In this document: one piece after another, positions 1 to 4,047 of the stretch
Layout: every line of letters begins with the position of its first letter
How positions within the stretch are numbered: the stretch's first letter is position 1
DNA from: Holophagaceae bacterium UBA706
GTDB taxonomy: Bacteria; Acidobacteriota; Holophagae; Holophagales; Holophagaceae
NCBI GenBank assembly: GCA_002298155.1
Contig: DBME01000422.1
Coordinates: 2,481 to 8,645, forward strand
DNA: 6,165 nucleotides
Reading direction: 5' to 3'
Program-made: the position numbers and the translations under genes
Notes under the pieces: generated by a model
Told to the model about the DNA's origin: nothing
What the model saw: only the letters and a program-made list of their open reading frames with translations
Database searches by the model: none

Positions 1-1199
1 ACGCCGTGGCTCATCTCGTGGCCCACGGTGTCCAGGTCGGCTTCGCCGTAGGAGCCGGAGGGAGGGGCGCCGTCGCCGTAGGTCATGCAGAAGCAGGTGT
101 CGTCCCAGAAGGCGTTGTCGTAGTTGGAGCTGTAGTGCATGCGGCCGTAGGCGGCCTTGCCGGTGTTGTCGATGCCGTTGCGGCCCAGGACGTTCTTGTA
201 GAAGTCCCAGGTGGAGGCCATGCCGTGGTGCTGGTCCACGGCCGCGGTCTGGCCCGTGGCGCCGGTGGTGGAGGTGGTGGTGCCCGAGCCGTAGCCGTTG
301 CCGTCGCCCCAGGCGTTGTCGGCGTCGGTGTAGATGGTGCCGTTGCCGCTGGTGGCGTGGTTCAGGTTGGTGGTGACGTTGTTGCCGAACGTGCCGCCGG
401 TGCCGCGGGTCATGTCCCGCATCTCGTAGCCGGAGGTGACGCTGTTGGTGTTGAGGCTGACGGTGCCGTACCACTGGGACTTGCCGGTGCCCACCGCGGC
501 GCTGGTGTGCAGGTCGTTCCACTGGGTGATGATGGCGCCGGTCTGGGCATTGACCATGTAAACCATGTGCTTGGTCTCTTCAGCGCCGTTCTCCAGGTCC
601 AGGCGCACGCAGTAGGCCAGCGTGTAGCGCAGGGCCTGCCGTTCCGCCATGGTGCCGTCCACCTCGAAATCCGCGTCCGCGTGGCCCGGGAGGCGGCTGG
701 CGCGGGGCTTGATCACCTGGATGGTCTCGGGGTAGATCACCAGCTCGGCGGCGGGGGCATGGACGTAGTCGCCCTTGGGGGCCAGGTCCTGGTGGGCCAC
801 GGCGATGGCTTCGCTTGGGGCGAGGTTCGGCTGGACATTGATGTGGATGCTGCGGTGGATGTCGACGGTGGCGGGCAGGGCCGCGCCGGAGGCATCGGTG
901 TGCGTGACGACTTCACCGCCCCAAACGCGCACGCCCAGGTAGTGCTGCTGGAAGCGCCCGTGGGTCTGGCCCAGCTCATCGCTGTGCCCGGTGCGGAGCT
1001 GGAAGGTGTGGAGGCTGTCCAGGCCCAGGCCGGCCCGAAGAGCGAGCAGGTGATCGTGGGCCGCGGTCAGGCGCTGACTCTCGCGGGACTGGATCTCCTT
1101 GAAGGTCTTGGGGGTCACGGTGGGGACCTGGGCGGCGAGGGGGCCTGCCGCCAACGTGGCGGCGAGCAGGGGCAGACCAAAACGGCGGGTGAAGGCCAT
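1..1199 (-). CDS. Secreted M4 (thermolysin-like) zinc metallopeptidase, C-terminus cut by window edge
   Basis: Extracellular zinc endopeptidase precursor. From the ATG at 1199-1197 the minus strand is open to the window edge, giving 399 complete codons. Residues 1-23 form a signal peptide (two Arg, hydrophobic core, PLAA before Gln24). Residues about 62-112 match the fungalysin/thermolysin propeptide (DELGQTH, RFQQHYLGVRVWGGEV). Residues about 129-228 match a PepSY-like second propeptide segment (ending VNAQTGAIITQW). The catalytic domain starts near 237 (GTGKSQWYGTV) and includes AVDQHHG (320-326), NAFW (362-365), CFCMTYGDG (369-377) and the zinc/catalytic motif HEMSH (394-398), with His394 and His398 as zinc ligands and Glu395 as the general base. 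In M4 enzymes the third ligand, a Glu, and the catalytic His lie downstream, outside this window. The start is supported by an AGGAG Shine-Dalgarno sequence at 1206-1210, 6 nt from ATG. By family, the propeptide acts as chaperone and inhibitor until secretion and autocleavage. Family assignment is very secure; the substrate is unknown. Confidence 0.96.
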   Translation of the reverse strand, partial: MAFTRRFGLPLLAATLAAGPLAAQVPTVTPKTFKEIQSRESQRLTAAHDHLLALRAGLGLDSLHTFQLRTGHSDELGQTHGRFQQHYLGVRVWGGEVVTHTDASGAALPATVDIHRSIHINVQPNLAPSEAIAVAHQDLAPKGDYVHAPAAELVIYPETIQVIKPRASRLPGHADADFEVDGTMAERQALRYTLAYCVRLDLENGAEETKHMVYMVNAQTGAIITQWNDLHTSAAVGTGKSQWYGTVSLNTNSVTSGYEMRDMTRGTGGTFGNNVTTNLNHATSGNGTIYTDADNAWGDGNGYGSGTTTSTTGATGQTAAVDQHHGMASTWDFYKNVLGRNGIDNTGKAAYGRMHYSSNYDNAFWDDTCFCMTYGDGAPPSGSYGEADLDTVGHEMSHG

Positions 1200-1205
1200 G
1201 GCTTT

Positions 1206-1210
1206 CTCCT
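1206..1210 (-). promoter_or_regulatory. Ribosome binding site of the M4 peptidase gene
   Basis: AGGAG on the minus strand, followed by A-rich AAAGCC and then ATG at 1199-1197. The 6-nt spacing fixes the start, and the signal peptide begins directly there. Confidence 0.85.
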
Positions 1211-1332
1211 GGGTATGGGAACGGAAGCTCCGGCCGGCACGGCGCCGGACACGGAGGGAGATCCGTCGGGAACGTCTGTGATGTGAAAGAATTGACTCTT
1301 CACGATCCGCACCACAGGCGGCCCGGGCAAAC

Positions 1333-1370
1333 CAAGAATTGTTAAGGCTTATGAAAATATATTAATGACA
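1333..1370. promoter_or_regulatory. AT-rich island, candidate promoter or regulator-binding region
   Basis: A short, strongly AT-rich patch (TTGTTAAGG, then AAAATATATTAATGACA) stands out in otherwise GC-rich DNA and lies about 135-170 bp upstream of the M4 peptidase start. On the plus strand TTGTTA (1339-1344) and ATTAAT (1361-1366) are 16 bp apart. On the minus strand the same patch holds TTAACA and TAATAT boxes, but not at good spacing. It could be the peptidase promoter, an operator, or an AT-rich protein-binding site; strand and role are uncertain. Confidence 0.35.
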
Positions 1371-1507
1371 TCTTCGTCTGGTGTTCCGGCGGAACCTCAG
1401 GCATTGCAGCTTTTGAAGGTATTTTCCGAGCCGGTGGTTTGAAACGATTGAGGATGGACGAAACCCGCGCAGGGTTAACGGTGGGCGGATGCGGTGAACC
1501 GGGGCTG

Positions 1508-1550
1508 CAGGCGCCCGCCGCGCCGGGTGGCGCCTGTCCGGGGATCCGGA
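1508..1550. repeat. Two adjacent GC-rich hairpins (REP-like)
   Basis: Left hairpin: CAGGCGCC (1508-1515) pairs perfectly with GGCGCCTG (1529-1536) around a 13-nt GC-rich loop. Right hairpin: TCCGG (1537-1541) pairs with CCGGA (1546-1550) around GGAT. The two abut without a gap. No gene ends here and no T-tract follows on either strand, so a simple intrinsic terminator is unlikely. An intergenic REP-like element, a leader structure or a protein-binding site are alternatives. A second copy would be needed to call it a repeat family, and none is seen in this window. Confidence 0.4.
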
Positions 1551-1614
1551 AGCGGTAGGGAACGGCCCACCGGAAAACCCAAGCGACAGCGCGTCAGGCC
1601 AATGCGCAATTCAA

Positions 1615-1642
1615 TTGACGGCAGGTGCATGAGGCCTACATT
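1615..1642 (+). promoter_or_regulatory. Sigma70-type promoter for the small secreted protein gene
   Basis: TTGACG (1615-1620; five of six consensus bases) and TACATT (1637-1642; four of six) are separated by 16 bp. A start of transcription near 1649 would leave a leader of about 20 nt, containing the Shine-Dalgarno sequence at 1655-1661. This placement rules out the in-frame ATG at 1625, which would lie upstream of the transcript start, and supports the GTG at 1670. Assigned by pattern and position only. Confidence 0.55.
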
Positions 1643-1654
1643 TCTCGAAGCGTC

Positions 1655-1661
1655 AAAGGAG
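1655..1661 (+). promoter_or_regulatory. Ribosome binding site deciding a GTG start
   Basis: AAAGGAG followed by an 8-nt spacer and GTG at 1670-1672. The in-frame ATG at 1625 has only a weak purine match ahead of it and would place 15 polar residues in front of the signal peptide. Confidence 0.75.
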
Positions 1662-1669
1662 CGCTCCAC

Positions 1670-2167
1670 GTGAAATTTGCAACCGTTCTTCCCGCCTTCC
1701 TCTTCATGTCTCTGACCTTGAATGCATCCCAATCAACATGGCTGACCAATGTCTCCAATAAGGATCTGGTGCTCGTCGTCGATCTCATCACGGACGCCAA
1801 AGGCAATTTTTGGCAATCCGAAAATGGCAAGGCGGTCAGCCACCCCCTGACGGACCGCCTTGCCATCAAGTTCCCGAAATTGACGACCATCCAGTTCGAT
1901 GCGGTTGATTACCAGATGGATGGCATCTGCAGGTTGGTCGTCGAAGACCCCGCCACCGGGCGGAGCATTCTCGGCAAAGGTTTCATCTACTTCGGCACGG
2001 TGGCGTCCGGGCGCCCAGAGCCGGCCAAGTTGACCTACAACCCGAAGGGCGACACCAGCCCTGGCTTCCGCGTGGATCCTCCCGCCGGTACGCCGGTGGG
2101 CGGTACGCACATGACCATCTCATCGGTCCTTGGGGAGTCCGAGACCGAGGAGTCCAAGAAGAATTGA
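1670..2167 (+). CDS. Small secreted protein of unknown function
   Basis: I do not recognise a family. The product is 165 residues from a GTG start chosen by its ribosome binding site and by the signal peptide that begins there: Lys2, hydrophobic core ATVLPAFLFMSLTL, and a likely cleavage after NAS (residue 20). The mature part is about 145 residues and looks like a small beta-rich domain (alternating stretches such as DLVLVVDLI, RLAIKFPKLTTIQFDAVDYQ, GKGFIYFGTV), then a proline/glycine-rich segment (PAKLTYNPKGDTSPGFRVDPPAGTP pattern, about 118-142) and an acidic-to-basic tail (ESETEESKKN). One cysteine (Cys87) remains, so no internal disulfide is expected. The first third is visibly less GC-rich at wobble positions than the neighbouring genes. 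It has its own promoter-like element, is divergent from the peptidase and convergent with the propeller gene, so it is probably a single-gene unit. It is most likely periplasmic or extracellular; function unknown. Confidence 0.85.
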   Translation: MKFATVLPAFLFMSLTLNASQSTWLTNVSNKDLVLVVDLITDAKGNFWQSENGKAVSHPLTDRLAIKFPKLTTIQFDAVDYQMDGICRLVVEDPATGRSILGKGFIYFGTVASGRPEPAKLTYNPKGDTSPGFRVDPPAGTPVGGTHMTISSVLGESETEESKKN

Positions 2168-2196
2168 GTCCAGGACCTCGGACAGAGGCGGCAACC

Positions 2197-2226
2197 GCAG
2201 GGGGTTCCAGTGCTGGAACCCCCTGC
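2197..2226. terminator. Perfect 14-bp inverted repeat between convergent genes, probable bidirectional terminator
   Basis: GCAGGGGGTTCCAG (2197-2210) and its exact reverse complement (2213-2226) flank a central TG. It begins 29 nt after the plus-strand stop at 2167 and lies 18 nt beyond the end of the minus-strand gene at 2245. In RNA the innermost pairs would open to form a loop, leaving a very stable stem of 12-13 bp. There is no T-tract on either side, so it is not a textbook intrinsic terminator. It may act by hairpin-only pausing, block read-through antisense transcription, or protect 3' ends. Confidence 0.65.
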
Positions 2227-2244
2227 ATGTGAAAGCGCGGGCCT

Positions 2245-3942
2245 TCAGTCCGTTCCGGCCAGGACCCTGAGCCGTTCCACCATGCCTGGCGCCTTCCGCT
2301 CAAGTACCTGGTCGAGTTCGTGCAGGGCGATCCGGGCGCGGATGCCGGTGCCACGGTAGGCATCGCGCAGCCATTCGTAAGGCTCGGCCTGGAGGTCGTC
2401 CGGCAGCACAGGAAACCGGACTTCGGATTTCCCGTGCCGGGCACCCAGAAGATGGTCGCGAACCGTTTCGGCGGAAGGCGGATAGGTCACGGTCCAGCGG
2501 GCCAGGGAGGCGCGGATGGCCGCGGCCCGTCCCAGATCCCCGGCCAGGGCCGCTGTGCAGGCCTCCTTCACCCGGTCGGCCAGCCTCCGCCCCGCCTTGG
2601 GGGGCTCGAACCACCACACGTCCATCTGATTCCAGCCCAGCGCCAGCAGCCCTCTTCCGGGGACCGGGACAAGCCTCTTCAGCAGCAGCCGGGTCTCGGC
2701 CAGGATGACCGGCTCGTCCTCCTCGGCCAGCCGCTGCAGCCACTGGTGGCCGTCCCAGCCGACGATCGCATTGTCTCCGGAGACCGTGATAAGGGCCGTC
2801 CCGCAAATCGGCCGGGCCCGGCCCAGGGTGCCGTCCGGGTACAGGATGAGGATCCCGTGCGATCCGCCCAGGCTGAACACGATCCGGCCGTCGGGGGCTG
2901 CCGTCAGGTTGTCGGGGAAAGCGAAGCTGCAGGCGGTGGCGGGCTGGCGCCGGGTGAGGTCGTTGGAAAGCTGAAGGGCCGCCCTGCCGTCGCCGGCCAG
3001 CGTCTCGATGGCTCCGCCCGGCACGAACCGGCGGATCCGGTAGTGCTGCCAGTCCGCGAACACCACCTCGCCGGCGGCGGTGACGGCAACGCTGCTGGGC
3101 CAGCCCAGGGAGGCCTGGACCGCCGGCAGCGGCCGGCCTTCGGAATCGGTATCGCCGTTGAAGACGGTGGCGCCGTCCCCCGCCAGGGTGGTCAGCGTCC
3201 CCTCCCGGGTGAGCCGGCAGATCCGGTGATTGCGGGTGTCGGCCACCACGATGTCGCCCCCGGGCAGGACCGCGAGGCTATCCGACTGCTCGTCCAGGTG
3301 ATCCCCATCCGGGACACCCCGGCTGATCACCGTCTCATGGCCGTCCAGGCCGATGCGGATCACCTGGGCCCGGTTCCCCAGGTTCTCCAGGGCGAGGATG
3401 GCCGGGTCCCCGCTGGGGTCCCAGGTGATCCCGTTCAATTTGCGGGGCGTCGCTCCGGTCCGGGAAAAGGGGGTATTCCAGACCGGCAGCCGGGGGTTCA
3501 TCAGATCGGTGAAGATGACCTCCGGCCTGCCCTTGGCGGTGGTGCCGCAGGGAACCCCGGTCGCAGGTCCCTTCGCCTCGGCCCGTGGCCGCACCTGGAA
3601 GGTCGCCAGCGCGAAGGCCCCACCCCGCCGGGCGGTGGCCCGGATCTGCAGGGTCCGCAGCTCCGTGCCGCCCTTGGCCCGGAAACGGAAGGCGCCATTC
3701 GGCTCCACCCGGGTTTCGCACGCCCAGGGCTCCAGCCGCAGGCCCCCTTCGGCCACCGTCCAGTGGCAGCCGCCGCCGGCACCAGGACCGCTGATCTGGG
3801 CCTCGAACCGGAACTCGGCCCCATCCTCCAGGGGTTCGGATGGTGCGTTCAGCGTCACCTCGCCTTCGGCGCACAGGACCGCCGGCATGGCAAGAACCCC
3901 AGCGGCCACGAGGGCAGCGATTAGGCGATGACGGTTGGACAT
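2245..3942 (-). CDS. Secreted NHL-repeat beta-propeller protein with N-terminal Ig-like and C-terminal helical domains
   Basis: A 565-residue exported protein with no recognised catalytic motif. Residues 1-25 are a signal peptide (basic start, hydrophobic core, cleavage near VLCA). Residues about 27-118 look like an Ig/PKD-like beta-sandwich with Cys59 and Cys75 as a possible disulfide. Residues about 171-446 read as up to six propeller blades near 171-208, 221-257, 283-319, 344-381, 382-416 and 419-446. The clearest are NHL-type: GGDIVVADTRNHRICRLT...GTLTTLAGDG and GEVVFADWQHYRIRRFV...AIETLAGDG. Residues about 450-565 are mainly helical and rich in Arg, Ala and Leu, with no family I recognise. 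NHL propellers usually bind protein, carbohydrate or RNA partners; outside the cell a binding or scaffold role is the likeliest inference. The ATG is supported by GGGGAGG at 3950-3956. It lies 105 bp downstream of the Ig-repeat gene on the same strand and could share its transcript. Confidence 0.9.
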   Translation of the reverse strand: MSNRHRLIAALVAAGVLAMPAVLCAEGEVTLNAPSEPLEDGAEFRFEAQISGPGAGGGCHWTVAEGGLRLEPWACETRVEPNGAFRFRAKGGTELRTLQIRATARRGGAFALATFQVRPRAEAKGPATGVPCGTTAKGRPEVIFTDLMNPRLPVWNTPFSRTGATPRKLNGITWDPSGDPAILALENLGNRAQVIRIGLDGHETVISRGVPDGDHLDEQSDSLAVLPGGDIVVADTRNHRICRLTREGTLTTLAGDGATVFNGDTDSEGRPLPAVQASLGWPSSVAVTAAGEVVFADWQHYRIRRFVPGGAIETLAGDGRAALQLSNDLTRRQPATACSFAFPDNLTAAPDGRIVFSLGGSHGILILYPDGTLGRARPICGTALITVSGDNAIVGWDGHQWLQRLAEEDEPVILAETRLLLKRLVPVPGRGLLALGWNQMDVWWFEPPKAGRRLADRVKEACTAALAGDLGRAAAIRASLARWTVTYPPSAETVRDHLLGARHGKSEVRFPVLPDDLQAEPYEWLRDAYRGTGIRARIALHELDQVLERKAPGMVERLRVLAGTD

Positions 3943-3949
3943 GGGCTGG

Positions 3950-3956
3950 CCTCCCC
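3950..3956 (-). promoter_or_regulatory. Ribosome binding site of the NHL-repeat gene
   Basis: GGGGAGG on the minus strand, 7 nt ahead of the ATG at 3942-3940. It is a strong match to the anti-Shine-Dalgarno sequence and lies a few bases downstream of the hairpin region at 3962-3981. Confidence 0.8.
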
Positions 3957-3961
3957 GCTCA

Positions 3962-3981
3962 CGGCGCCCCTGCGCCGGGGC
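3962..3981 (-). other. Overlapping alternative hairpins just upstream of a ribosome binding site
   Basis: Two mutually exclusive stems share the same bases: CGGCGC (3962-3967) with GCGCCG (3972-3977) around four bases, and GCCCC (3966-3970) with GGGGC (3977-3981) around six. They end 5 nt or more before the GGGGAGG of the NHL gene as read on the minus strand. This may only reflect GC-rich DNA, a processing site between two co-transcribed genes, or a leader that tunes translation. Confidence 0.3.
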
Positions 3982-4003
3982 AGCCTTTAGGGTCGTACCG
4001 CCA

Positions 4004-4020
4004 TCCCATGGGAAGTTCCC
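4004..4020. other. Short overlapping palindromes downstream of the Ig-repeat gene
   Basis: TCCCATGGGA (4004-4013) and GGGAAGTTCCC (4010-4020) are both perfect palindromes overlapping by four bases, 28 nt and more beyond the stop codon at 4048. They could be a weak terminator, an operator for the downstream NHL gene, or chance. There is no T-tract. Confidence 0.25.
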
Positions 4021-4047
4021 GGAGGGCCTTTTGGAAACCGAATGTGA

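Larger units (their letters stand above)
1200..1669. other. Intergenic region between divergent genes
   Basis: This 470-bp stretch separates the M4 peptidase (leftward) from the small secreted protein (rightward) and should hold both promoters and leaders. No convincing gene is seen: the open frames crossing it lack a ribosome binding site and run antisense into the neighbouring genes. It contains an AT-rich island at about 1333-1370, a pair of GC-rich hairpins at 1508-1550, and a promoter-like element at 1615-1642. The peptidase's own promoter was not found with confidence, so its untranslated leader may be long. Confidence 0.7.

Noticed and set aside
6..1286. Long plus-strand open frame (426 codons) opposite the M4 peptidase
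   Set aside because: It is antisense to a gene with unmistakable M4 motifs, and its product is a low-complexity Val/Gly/Ala string typical of reading GC-rich DNA in the wrong frame. It has no ribosome binding site.
1625..1669. ATG at 1625 as start of the small secreted protein
   Set aside because: It lies upstream of the predicted transcription start, has a poor ribosome binding site, and would bury the signal peptide behind 15 extra residues.
1475..1732. Minus-strand open frame of 85 codons across the intergenic region
   Set aside because: It overlaps the promoter and start of the secreted protein gene on the other strand, has no ribosome binding site, and gives an unstructured Arg/Gly-rich product.
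2320..3924. Plus-strand open frame of 534 codons opposite the NHL gene
   Set aside because: Its composition (Gly, Pro, Arg, Gln) is that of a shadow frame. The minus strand has a signal peptide, propeller repeats and a good ribosome binding site.
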